Below, one piece after another: positions 1 to 10,165 of a DNA stretch of 64,000 bases. The notes beneath the pieces were generated by a model. The model ran no database searches and was not told where the DNA came from. It worked only from the letters and a program-made list of their open reading frames with translations. Position numbers and translations under genes: made by a program. Within the stretch, counting starts at the first letter, position 1. Each line of letters opens with the position of its first letter. Origin of the DNA: Stenotrophomonas sp. BIO128-Bstrain (lineage in GTDB: Bacteria; Pseudomonadota; Gammaproteobacteria; Xanthomonadales; Xanthomonadaceae); the NCBI RefSeq assembly GCF_030128875.1, contig NZ_CP124620.1, positions 372,001-436,000 of the forward strand. Direction: 5' to 3'.

Positions 1-54
1 ATGGCACGCGGGGTGCCGGCAACGCCCGCAGGCGGGGCCATGCGGGCAGGGCAT
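1..54 (-). other. Cys/His-rich open frame running off the left edge
   Basis: Just downstream of the copL stop on the same strand, an ATG at 54 opens a frame to the window edge. It encodes MPCPHGPACGRCRHPACH, with four Cys and three His in 18 residues. Downstream of copL one expects the multicopper oxidase gene copA, but this peptide is not a recognisable CopA start and has no clear ribosome binding site. It may be a small metal-binding peptide, the start of the next gene or chance. Only the residues are seen; any role is inference. Confidence 0.2.
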
Positions 55-82
55 CAGGCAGGCGCTCGCAGAGCGCTGCGGA

Positions 83-481
83 TCAGGCGATCGGAGGGCG
101 GGTGATGCGGTCCAGCGGCGGTGTCGGTTGCGACGGATGCGCGGCCGGCAGCGGGGCCAGCGACAGCGGCGGGGGCGTGGCCAGCCAGGCGACCTGGGCG
201 GTCAGGCTGGGTTGCTGCGCGCAGCTGCGCAGGCAGTCCTTGATCTTGCAGTGGTCGCCATCGTGAGGCGCCTGCACTCCGCTGGCGGCACCGGGCATGG
301 CGTGGTGGTCATGCGGGAGGGCGGCCGCCGGTGCATCACCATGGCAGGGCGGTGCGGCACGGCTTGCGGTGGCCGGCTCGGCCAGGGCGAGCGCCATCGG
401 GCCGGCCATGGCCACGTTCAGCCCGTTGAGCAACAGGCTGAGCATCAGGACGACTCGCAGGAGCAGGCCACTGGCGGACAT
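83..481 (-). CDS. copL: CopL family metal-binding regulatory protein
   Basis: This small exported protein (132 aa) matches the CopL family, which lies upstream of copAB in Xanthomonas and Stenotrophomonas and is needed for copper-induced expression of those genes. It has a hydrophobic N-terminal signal segment (about residues 5-27), then His-rich stretches (PHDHHAM, HDGDHC) and the family signature HCKIKDCLRSCAQQPSLT, consistent with metal binding. The ATG at 481 is preferred over one 12 codons upstream (517) because AAGGTGAG stands just before it. The copAB genes would lie beyond the left edge. Confidence 0.8.
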   Translation of the reverse strand: MSASGLLLRVVLMLSLLLNGLNVAMAGPMALALAEPATASRAAPPCHGDAPAAALPHDHHAMPGAASGVQAPHDGDHCKIKDCLRSCAQQPSLTAQVAWLATPPPLSLAPLPAAHPSQPTPPLDRITRPPIA

Positions 482-524
482 GGGGCTCACCTTACTGCCA
501 AATCCGCACGGTCGCACCTATGGC

Positions 525-539
525 TGAACACGCGGTTCA
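525..539. promoter_or_regulatory. Short palindrome between copL and recQ
   Basis: TGAAC-ACGCG-GTTCA is a perfect inverted repeat 44 bp upstream of the copL start. It could be an operator for the copper operon, but no known consensus is matched. Confidence 0.2.
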
Positions 540-575
540 ACTCTGGAGCAAGGTCTGTCTGGCCGCCCCGGCGCA

Positions 576-2381
<1,806 letters not shown>

Positions 2382-2466
2382 CGCCGTAGTTTACAGGGCT
2401 GGGCGCCCCGGGGCGGGTCATCCCATTCCGGATGTGAACGTAAGCGGGACACCCTTCGACCAGGTA

Positions 2467-2490
2467 GCCCCCCTTGGAGTCAAGGGGGGC
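2467..2490 (-). terminator. Perfect hairpin downstream of dps
   Basis: GCCCCCCTTG-GAGT-CAAGGGGGGC forms a 10-bp perfect stem with a 4-nt loop, between the end of dps and the start of recQ. There is no T-tract, so it may act as a rho-assisted terminator or an mRNA 3' stabiliser. Confidence 0.4.
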
Positions 2491-2540
2491 GCGCCGCAGC
2501 GCAACCTTGAAATCCCGCAGGGGCAAGGCCCCCAGAGGGA

Positions 2541-3092
2541 TTACTGCAGCAGCGAACGCAGCATCCAGGCGTACTTTTCGTGGGTCTGCAGGCGCTGGGT
2601 CATCAGATCTTCGGTCGGTGCGTCATCGGCATCGTCGGCCACATCCAGCACTTTCCGGGCAGTGCGGCACACGGCCTCGTTGGCGGTGACCAACTGGCGT
2701 ACCATTTCACGCCAGTCCGCGCTGTCGGTCAGGCCCGGCTCCTCGGCGATCGAGGTCAGGGCCGCGAACTCGCGGTAGGAGCCCGGGGCGTTGAAGCCCA
2801 GTGCACGGATGCGTTCAGCGACGTCGTCCAGGGCGGCCCACTGTTCGGTGTACTGGGTCTCGAACATGGTGTGCAGCGAGTTGAACATCGACCCGGTCAC
2901 GTTCCAATGGAAGTTGTGGGTCTTCAGGTAGAGCGTGAACGCATCTGCCTGGAAGGCCGACAGTCCATCGGCGATCTTCTTGCGATCGCCCTCCTTGATC
3001 CCGATATCAATGTTCGGGGCCGACGGGGCCGCCGCGCCGAGTTTCTGCTTGGCCGTCTTGGGCTTTGCCGGGGTCTTGGTCGTCTTCGCCAT
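2541..3092 (-). CDS. dps: Dps family DNA-binding ferritin-like protein
   Basis: Dps forms dodecamers that oxidise and store iron with peroxide and coat DNA during starvation and oxidative stress. The 183-aa product carries the Dps core with the ferroxidase signature HNFHWNVTG and the partner segment LDDVAERIRALG. The N-terminus is an extended Lys/Ala/Pro tail (AKTTKTPAKPKTAKQK), the type of tail that binds DNA in E. coli Dps. The ATG at 3092 is chosen because GGAG stands 7 nt upstream; a longer frame to 3134 has no such site. It is divergent from hrpA. Confidence 0.93.
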   Translation of the reverse strand: MAKTTKTPAKPKTAKQKLGAAAPSAPNIDIGIKEGDRKKIADGLSAFQADAFTLYLKTHNFHWNVTGSMFNSLHTMFETQYTEQWAALDDVAERIRALGFNAPGSYREFAALTSIAEEPGLTDSADWREMVRQLVTANEAVCRTARKVLDVADDADDAPTEDLMTQRLQTHEKYAWMLRSLLQ

Positions 3093-3144
3093 GGGAGAAC
3101 TCCTTATGGATGGGATGAATCGGATGGCCTTCACAATAGATCAG

Positions 3145-3161
3145 ACTACCCTTTCAGTAGT
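3145..3161. promoter_or_regulatory. Inverted repeat in the dps-hrpA intergenic region
   Basis: ACTAC-N7-GTAGT lies 53 bp upstream of dps and 28 bp upstream of hrpA, in an AT-rich divergent promoter region. It is a candidate operator for stress control of dps. No regulator is identified, and it does not clearly fit the OxyR consensus. Confidence 0.25.
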
Positions 3162-3188
3162 AAACAAAAGTTCTAAACGAATCGATTG

Positions 3189-6100
3189 ATGAGCGCTATC
3201 GAAAAACCACATGCAGCACGCCTGGCCCAGCAGCAGGCCGCGATCAACGGGGCCATGAGCCGCGACCGCGGTCGTTTGCTGGGGATGCTCTCGCGTTGGC
3301 GGGCCAAACCGGCGGATGCGGGGCTGGCTGCGGCGTTCGAGCAGGCCTTGCAGGCGTCCGTGCAGCGCCGTGAAGCGCGTGCGCTGAATCAGCCGGCCAT
3401 CACTTTGGACGAGCAGCTGCCGATTGCGCGTGAAGCCGAGGCCATCACCGCGCTGATCCGCGACCATCAGGTCGTGGTGATCGCCGGTGAGACCGGCTCG
3501 GGCAAGACCACCCAGCTGCCCAAGCTGTGCCTGGCCGCCGGCCGTGGCACCGCCGGGATGATCGGCTGCACGCAGCCGCGGCGGATTGCCGCACGTGCGG
3601 TGGCCACGCGTGTCGCGCAGGAGCTGCAGTCCGAACTGGGCACCACCGTGGGTTACCAGGTGCGCTTCACCGACCGTGTCGGTGACGATACCCGCATCAA
3701 GTTCATGACCGACGGCATCCTGCTGGCCGAGATCAGCAGTGACCGCTGGCTGTCCAACTACGACACGATCATCGTCGACGAGGCGCACGAACGCAGCCTC
3801 AACATCGATTTCCTGCTGGGCTATCTGAAGCAGCTGCTGAAGAAACGGCCGGATCTCAAACTGATCGTCACCTCGGCGACCATCGATACCTCGCGCTTCG
3901 CCCAGCACTTCGATGATGCGCCGGTGATCAGCGTGGAAGGCCGCACCTTCCCGGTGGACGTGCGCTACCGCCCGCTGGAAGGCGAGGGCGGCGGCGATGC
4001 CGACGGTGGCCGCGACGGCGAGCGCACCGTGAATGATGCGGTGGTCGCGGCGGTGGATGAAATCACCCGCATCGATCCGCGCGGCGACATCCTGCTGTTC
4101 TTCCCGGGCGAGCGCGAAATCCGCGATGCGCACCAGGCACTGGAGCGGCGCAAGTACCGCGGCACCGACGTGCTGCCGCTGTATGCGCGGCTGTCGGTCA
4201 AGGACCAGGACCTGGTGTTCAACCCGGGCAGCAACCGGCGCATCGTGCTGGCCACCAACGTCGCGGAAACCTCGCTGACGGTGCCGCGCATCCGCTATGT
4301 GATCGACCCCGGCTTCGCCCGCATCAAGCGTTACAGCCCGCGCCAGAAACTGGACCGGCTGCATATCGAAGCGGTCTCGCAGGCCAGCGCCAACCAGCGC
4401 AAGGGCCGGTGCGGTCGTGTCTCCGAAGGCATCTGCTACCGGCTGTATTCCGAAGCGGATTTCCAGTCGCGCCCTGAGTTCACCGATCCGGAAATCCGTC
4501 GCTCCAGCCTGTCCGGGGTGATCCTGCGGATGCTGCAGCTGGGCCTGGGCAGGATCGAGGATTTCCCGTTCCTGGAGGCGCCGGACGAACGCGCCATCGC
4601 CGATGGCTGGCAGCAGCTGGGTGAGCTGGGTGCGGTCGATGCCGAGCGCCGCCTGACCCCGATCGGGCGCCAGATGGCGCGCCTGCCGGTGGACGTCAAA
4701 CTGGCTCGCATGTTGGTCGCCGCGCAGGCACAGGGCTGCCTGCGGCCGATGCTGGTGATCGCCTCGTTCCTGGGCATCCAGGACCCGCGTGAGCGCCCAC
4801 CGGAAGCGCGCGCCGCCGCGGACAACGCACATGCGCTGTTCGCCGATGGGCGCTCGGAATTCGTCGGCGTGCTGCGCCTGTGGGACGGCTACCGCCAGGC
4901 CCACGAAGATCTCACCCAGTCCAAGCTGCGCGACTGGTGTGGGCGACATTTTCTTGGTTTCCTGCGCATGCGCGAATGGCGGGAACTGCATCGCCAACTG
5001 CGCGTGCTGTGCGAAGAACTGGGCTGGAATGAAGAGCCGGCCGAGACCTCGTTGGCGCCGCTGCTGGCCGGTTCCTCTGCACCGGCGCCGGCGCGCGATG
5101 ACGAGGCCAGGATCAAGGCGACGCGTGGCCAGCAGCACCGTGCCGCGCGCCTGGCCCGCGAAGGAAAATCCGAACCGGCGCCTGCCGAGGACAAGGCCGC
5201 GCCCGGCAACGGTGCCGATCCAGAGGCACGCAGCGCGTTCAGCGACAAGGTGCGCGCCGCGGCGTACCAGACCCTGCACCGCGCGCTGATCGCCGGCCTG
5301 CCCACGCAGATCGGCCATCGCAGCGACAAGGGCGATTTCCTGGCGCCGCGCCAGCGTCGCTTCCTGCCGTTCCCGGGCTCGGCCCTGGCCAAGCGGCCGC
5401 CGCCGTGGCTGCTCACTGCAACCCTGCTGGACACCCAGAAGATCTGGGGTCTGACCAACGCGGCGATCGAGCCGGACTGGGTCATCAACGAACTGCCGCA
5501 TCTGCTGCTGCGCAAGCACTTCGATCCGCACTGGTCGCGTGCGCAGGGCCAGGTGCTGGCCTCGGAGCAGATCAGCCTGTTCGGGCTGGTGCTGGCCCCG
5601 AAAAAACCGGTGCATTACGGCCGCATCGCGCCGGCCGAGGCGCATGACATCTTCGTGCGCCAGGGCCTGGTGACCGGCGAGATCAACACCCGGGCCGGCT
5701 TCGTGGCCGACAACCTCAAGGTGCTGGAGCAGGCGCGCGAAGAAGAAGCCAAGCTGCGCCGCGCCGGTATCGTTGCCGATGAAGGCTGGCAGGCGCGCTG
5801 GTACCTGGACCGGATACCGGCCGAGATCCATTCGGCGATGGGCCTGGATACCTGGTGGAAAGCACTGGCGCCGGAGAAGCGCCGGGCGCTGTCGTGGACG
5901 CTGGCCGATCTGCTGCCGGGCGAAGGCAGCGATGCCGAGCGCTATCCCAGGTACCTGCCGCTGGGCGATGCGCGGCTGGCGCTGCATTACACCTTCGAAC
6001 CCGGTGCCGAGGACGATGGTGTGACGCTGGAGGTGCCGCTGCACCTGCTCAACGCGCTGGATCCGGCGCGGCTGTCGTGGCTGGCGCCGGGCTTCGTCGC

Positions 6101-7292
6101 TGACAAGGCCGCCGCATTGATCCGCAGCCTGCCCAAGGCGATGCGCCGCAACTATGTGCCGGCACCGGACTTTGGCCGCGCGTTTGCCGAGGCCTTCGCC
6201 GAACCGACCGCCGATGACATCCGGGGCGAACTGGCGCGGTTCCTCGCGCGCGCGACGGGTGCCAAGCTGGCCGCAACCGATTTCGACGAAGCCTCGCTGG
6301 AGCCGCACCTGCGCATGAACCTGCGCCTGCGCGATGCCGACGGCAAGGTGCTGGCGACCTCGCGCGATCTGGAGGCGCTGCGTGCCCGCTTCGGCGACAA
6401 GGCCGGTGAGGCCTTCGCCGCACGCGCAGGGCGTGCGCTGGCCGCGGAAGGGCTACGCGATTTCCCGGCTACCCCGATCCCGCTGCAGGTGCCCGGCGAA
6501 GCCGGCGTGCCGGCGTACCCGGCGCTGGTCGATCAGGGTGAGACCGCAGCGCTGAAGATCTTCGCCGACCGCAACGAAGCGCTGGAACAGCATCCGCTCG
6601 GGGTTCGTCGATTGATGGAGATCGCGCTGGCCGACAAGGCCAAGCAGGCGCGCAAGCAATTGCCGGTGCCGCCCAAGACCGGGCTGCTGTACGCCGCGAT
6701 CGAATCGCAGGAGCGGCTGCGGGGCGATCTGGTCGATGCGGCGATGAATGCCGTGCTGGCCGACGGGCTGGGTGATATCCGCGACCCTGCCGCGTTCGCC
6801 AAACGCAGTGCCGAGGCGGGCAAGGCGTTGTTCGGTGAGGCGATGGCGCGCCTGAAGCTGGCCGAGAACATCCTCGCCCACGTGGCCGAGCTCAAACCAC
6901 AGCTGGAAGCGCCGCTGATGGGGTGGGCGCGTGGCAACCTCGATGACATGGAGCAGCAGCTTGCCGCGCTGGTCCATCCCGGGTTCCTGCGTGACACGCC
7001 GGCCGACGCGTTGGCGCAGTACCCGCGCTATCTGCGCGCGATGATCCTGCGCACCGAGCGTGCCAAGCGCGATCCACCGCGTGATCAGGCCCGCATGCTG
7101 GAGCTGCGTCCGTTCGTGGAGGCGCTGGCGCAGGCCGACGCGCGCGGCCTGCGCCAGCGGCCGCAGTGGCAGGACCTGCGCTGGGACCTGGAGGAGCTGC
7201 GGGTTTCGCTGTTCGCCCAGGAGCTCGGGGCGCGTACCGGCATTTCGGCCAAGAAACTGGCCCAGCGCGTGGCCGCGCTGCAGAAGGCCTGA
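3189..7292 (+). CDS. hrpA: ATP-dependent RNA helicase HrpA
   Basis: HrpA is a DEAH-box RNA helicase, implicated in E. coli in mRNA processing and ribosome rescue. The 1367-aa product is near the family length. It shows Walker A GETGSGKT (100-107), the DEAH box (197-200), SATID, motif VI around QRKGRCGRVSEG, the helicase-associated domain and the long C-terminal DUF3418-type region. ATG 3189 is used; the TTG just before it would add one residue. No Shine-Dalgarno sequence is visible, so the message may have a very short leader. Confidence 0.95.
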   Translation: MSAIEKPHAARLAQQQAAINGAMSRDRGRLLGMLSRWRAKPADAGLAAAFEQALQASVQRREARALNQPAITLDEQLPIAREAEAITALIRDHQVVVIAGETGSGKTTQLPKLCLAAGRGTAGMIGCTQPRRIAARAVATRVAQELQSELGTTVGYQVRFTDRVGDDTRIKFMTDGILLAEISSDRWLSNYDTIIVDEAHERSLNIDFLLGYLKQLLKKRPDLKLIVTSATIDTSRFAQHFDDAPVISVEGRTFPVDVRYRPLEGEGGGDADGGRDGERTVNDAVVAAVDEITRIDPRGDILLFFPGEREIRDAHQALERRKYRGTDVLPLYARLSVKDQDLVFNPGSNRRIVLATNVAETSLTVPRIRYVIDPGFARIKRYSPRQKLDRLHIEAVSQASANQRKGRCGRVSEGICYRLYSEADFQSRPEFTDPEIRRSSLSGVILRMLQLGLGRIEDFPFLEAPDERAIADGWQQLGELGAVDAERRLTPIGRQMARLPVDVKLARMLVAAQAQGCLRPMLVIASFLGIQDPRERPPEARAAADNAHALFADGRSEFVGVLRLWDGYRQAHEDLTQSKLRDWCGRHFLGFLRMREWRELHRQLRVLCEELGWNEEPAETSLAPLLAGSSAPAPARDDEARIKATRGQQHRAARLAREGKSEPAPAEDKAAPGNGADPEARSAFSDKVRAAAYQTLHRALIAGLPTQIGHRSDKGDFLAPRQRRFLPFPGSALAKRPPPWLLTATLLDTQKIWGLTNAAIEPDWVINELPHLLLRKHFDPHWSRAQGQVLASEQISLFGLVLAPKKPVHYGRIAPAEAHDIFVRQGLVTGEINTRAGFVADNLKVLEQAREEEAKLRRAGIVADEGWQARWYLDRIPAEIHSAMGLDTWWKALAPEKRRALSWTLADLLPGEGSDAERYPRYLPLGDARLALHYTFEPGAEDDGVTLEVPLHLLNALDPARLSWLAPGFVADKAAALIRSLPKAMRRNYVPAPDFGRAFAEAFAEPTADDIRGELARFLARATGAKLAATDFDEASLEPHLRMNLRLRDADGKVLATSRDLEALRARFGDKAGEAFAARAGRALAAEGLRDFPATPIPLQVPGEAGVPAYPALVDQGETAALKIFADRNEALEQHPLGVRRLMEIALADKAKQARKQLPVPPKTGLLYAAIESQERLRGDLVDAAMNAVLADGLGDIRDPAAFAKRSAEAGKALFGEAMARLKLAENILAHVAELKPQLEAPLMGWARGNLDDMEQQLAALVHPGFLRDTPADALAQYPRYLRAMILRTERAKRDPPRDQARMLELRPFVEALAQADARGLRQRPQWQDLRWDLEELRVSLFAQELGARTGISAKKLAQRVAALQKA

Positions 7293-7301
7293 TCCGGCAA
7301 C

Positions 7302-7324
7302 CCCCGTGCCGGTGCGGCACGGGG
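7302..7324. terminator. Bidirectional hairpin between convergent genes
   Basis: CCCCGTGCCG-GTG-CGGCACGGGG is a perfect 10-bp stem placed exactly between the ends of hrpA and the convergent gene at 7338. It lacks a T-run but is well placed to end both transcripts. Confidence 0.55.
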
Positions 7325-7337
7325 AACCGGGTGCGGA

Positions 7338-7850
7338 TTACTTGACGCGGCGGACCTTGGCGCGGGTGTTGACGCCCTGCACCTGCATGTACCACACGCC
7401 GCCCAGGCCGGGAGCGATGCTGACCTCGGGCGACTGGCGGCGGACGCCACCGACCTGGGCGTCGTCGATCTGCTCCCACTCCTGCGCGTTGGCGAGCACG
7501 TAACGCTGGCCCTTGCCGAAGCCGCGGAACTCACCGGTCAAGGTGCTTTTGATCGGCTCCTTGGTGCCGAAATCGAAGAAACCGTGGTTCTTCACGATGA
7601 CTTCCTGGCGCCCCTCTTCGCGGGCCTGCTCGCGAGCGTCGGCCGCCAGGGCAGCCACTTTGCCCTGCAGCCAGTTGTTGAGCTCGGTCAGTTCCTGCGG
7701 TGTGAGTTTCTCCAGCCCGGCCGCCTTGAACTCGGCCGGCGACATCTGCTGCTGCAGATCGCCCTCCACCACGCGCTGGGCCAGCGCCGGCAGCGACACA
7801 CTCATCACAATGGCCGCGCAGGCCAACAACCGCAGACGGGAAAAGCGCAT
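7338..7850 (-). CDS. Conserved exported protein of unknown function
   Basis: The 170-aa product starts with a clear signal peptide (MRFSRLRLLACAAIVMSVS, cleavage probably after ALA). A charged helical segment follows (about 45-75), then a C-terminal half with HGFFDFG, GEFRGFGKGQRYVLANAQ and YMQVQGVNTRAKVRRV. Similar proteins occur across Xanthomonadaceae without an assigned function; the C-terminal half looks like a small beta-rich fold. GGAGAGA precedes the ATG at 7850. It faces hrpA and is divergent from relA. No function is proposed. Confidence 0.75.
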   Translation of the reverse strand: MRFSRLRLLACAAIVMSVSLPALAQRVVEGDLQQQMSPAEFKAAGLEKLTPQELTELNNWLQGKVAALAADAREQAREEGRQEVIVKNHGFFDFGTKEPIKSTLTGEFRGFGKGQRYVLANAQEWEQIDDAQVGGVRRQSPEVSIAPGLGGVWYMQVQGVNTRAKVRRVK

Positions 7851-7982
7851 GGCAGGGTCTCTCCTAGGGATGGCCGCAGTGTAGTGCCAGCGCCCGGGCA
7901 TGTGCACATGCAGGCGACGGCGATTGTCGGGGGGGCGCTGCGGCGCTAGTGTAGGTGGCCTCTGTCTTGTCTGTACGATGCT

Positions 7983-10136
7983 GTGAACCGCGCTTCTGCC
8001 CCCGGCCTGGATGCCTTGTTGAACCGACCCTCGGTGGCTTCGCTGCCGACCGAACTGCGCGAGGCGTTGCTGCAGCGCTGGCAGCAGCCCGAGGCCGATC
8101 TGGACATGCGCGCGGGCTGGCCGGTGCTGGCCGACACGCTTGATGCGCTGTCGCTGCTGTCGGCCGACGAGTCGGCGCTGCTGGCCACCCTGCTGTTCGA
8201 TCTGCCGTGGCTGCGCGCCGGGCTGGACGCGTTGCCGGTCGGTGCGCTCAAGCCGGTGGTGGTCGGCCTGCTGGACGGGCTGGACGCGGCCGACCAGGTC
8301 TGGGCGCTGCATGCCGGGCGTGAGGCCGGTCGCAACAGCGAGGGGCTGCGTCGCCTGCTGCTGTCGATCATCCGCGATCTGCGCGTGGTGCCGATCCTGC
8401 TCGCCCGCCAGCTGGCCCGCATGCGCGGTGCCGATCGCCTGCCCGAGGAGGAACGGCGCGCGTTGGCCCAGCTCACCCGCGACATCCACGCGCCGCTGGC
8501 GAACCGGCTCGGCATCTGGCAGTTGAAGTGGGAGCTGGAAGACCTGGCGTTCCGCCACCTCGAACCGGAGACCTACCGCCGCATCGCCCGCGAGGTCGAC
8601 GAAACCCGGTTGGCGCGCGAGCGCTATGTCGAGGCCGTCAAAAAGGCGCTGTCGCGCGAGTTGCTGGCGCAGGGCATCCGCGCCGAGGTCAGCGGCCGCC
8701 CGAAGCACATCTACAGCATCTGGCGGAAGATGCAGAAGAAGCGGCTGGCGTTCGAGCAGCTCTACGACATCCGTGCGGTACGCGTGATGGTGGACGACGT
8801 GGCCGCCTGCTACGCCGCATTGGGCGTGGTGCACGCACTGTGGGCGCCGGTGCCGAGCGAGTTCGACGATTACATCGCGCGCCCGAAGGCCAATGATTAC
8901 CGCTCGCTGCATACCGCCGTGGTCGGCCCGGAAGGTCGCACCATCGAAGTGCAGATCCGGACCCACGACATGCACGCCCAGGCCGAGCTCGGCGTGGCCG
9001 CGCACTGGCGCTACAAGGAAGGCAGCAAGGGCGCGGAGAAGGCCTTCGACCGCAAGATCACCTGGATGCGCCAGTTGCTGGAGCAATCCCAGGAGGGGCA
9101 CGGCGGTGAGCTGGCCGGCGCGCTGGATGCCGAGCTGACCGAGGACCGGGTCTACGCGCTCAGCCCCAAGGACGAGGTGATGGACCTGCCGCAGGGCGCC
9201 ACGCCGCTGGATTTTGCCTACCACGTGCACACCATGGTCGGGCACCGTTGCCGCGGCGCGAAGGTCAATGGCCGCATCGTGCCGTTGACCTACCGGCTGC
9301 GCAGCGGCGACCGCGTCGAGATCCTGACCGGCAAGGAGGCCGACCCCCGGCGGGACTGGCTGCTGGCCTCCAGTGGCTTCCTGGCCAGCAACCGCTCGCG
9401 TGAAAAGGTGCGCGGCTGGTTCCACAAGCTGGACCGCGCACGCAATGTGCAGGCCGGACGCGAACTGCTCGAGCGCGAGCTGAAGCGGCTCGGCCTGCAG
9501 CATGCCGACCTTGCCATCGCGGTGAAGAAGTTCCACGCCGACAGCGTCGACGATCTCTATATCCAGGTCGCGCTGGGCGACACCGGGCCGAACCAGGTCA
9601 GCCGCGCGCTGCTGGAAGCCGAACGGGCCGCCAGCCAGCCGGCGGTGCCGGCGATGCCGCGGCCCACGGCGCGGCGCGACAGCGTGCGCAGTGCCAACTT
9701 CACCGTGCAGGGCGTGGGCAACCTGCTGGTGCAGCTGGCCCGCTGCTGCCAGCCGGTGGCCGGCGAACCGATCGTCGGCTACCTCACGCGGGCGCGTGGC
9801 GTCACCGTGCACCGCACCGACTGTGCGGCGCTGGCCCGGCTGGCCGCAGCCAGCCCGCAGCGCATTCTTCCCGTGGAGTGGGGCCAGGCCGGCGGTGGCT
9901 ATGAAGTGGACGTGGTGGTCGATGCGGTCGACCGGCGCTGGCTGCTCAAGGACATCACCAACCTGATCGCGCAGGAGGATGCCTACGTCCTGGACATCCA
10001 CAGCGACAACGTCCGCAACAGCGGCCGGGCGCACCTGCGGCTGCGGCTGAAGGTCAGCGACTACGGGCAGCTTTCCACCCTGCTGGGCAAGCTGGACGCA
10101 CTGCCCGGCGTCAGCGAAGCCCGGCGTCTAGGCTGA
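7983..10136 (+). CDS. relA: GTP pyrophosphokinase RelA (stringent response)
   Basis: RelA makes (p)ppGpp from GTP or GDP and ATP when uncharged tRNA occupies the ribosome. The 717-aa product has a degenerate N-terminal hydrolase region without the HD motif, and a synthetase domain carrying EFDD (293-296), the form typical of synthetase-only RelA rather than the RxKD form of bifunctional enzymes. TGS (around KVNGRIVPLTYRL), zinc-finger/helical and C-terminal ACT domains follow. It begins at GTG 7983. A hydrolase (SpoT) is expected elsewhere in the genome. Confidence 0.96.
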   Translation: MNRASAPGLDALLNRPSVASLPTELREALLQRWQQPEADLDMRAGWPVLADTLDALSLLSADESALLATLLFDLPWLRAGLDALPVGALKPVVVGLLDGLDAADQVWALHAGREAGRNSEGLRRLLLSIIRDLRVVPILLARQLARMRGADRLPEEERRALAQLTRDIHAPLANRLGIWQLKWELEDLAFRHLEPETYRRIAREVDETRLARERYVEAVKKALSRELLAQGIRAEVSGRPKHIYSIWRKMQKKRLAFEQLYDIRAVRVMVDDVAACYAALGVVHALWAPVPSEFDDYIARPKANDYRSLHTAVVGPEGRTIEVQIRTHDMHAQAELGVAAHWRYKEGSKGAEKAFDRKITWMRQLLEQSQEGHGGELAGALDAELTEDRVYALSPKDEVMDLPQGATPLDFAYHVHTMVGHRCRGAKVNGRIVPLTYRLRSGDRVEILTGKEADPRRDWLLASSGFLASNRSREKVRGWFHKLDRARNVQAGRELLERELKRLGLQHADLAIAVKKFHADSVDDLYIQVALGDTGPNQVSRALLEAERAASQPAVPAMPRPTARRDSVRSANFTVQGVGNLLVQLARCCQPVAGEPIVGYLTRARGVTVHRTDCAALARLAAASPQRILPVEWGQAGGGYEVDVVVDAVDRRWLLKDITNLIAQEDAYVLDIHSDNVRNSGRAHLRLRLKVSDYGQLSTLLGKLDALPGVSEARRLG

Positions 10137-10165
10137 GCTCACGTGCCCCACGCTAGGCTCGCGGC

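Noticed and set aside
3141..6308. A 1055-codon open frame antisense to hrpA
   Set aside because: The composition is Arg/Gln/His-rich shadow sequence with no motifs; hrpA has all helicase motifs on the other strand.
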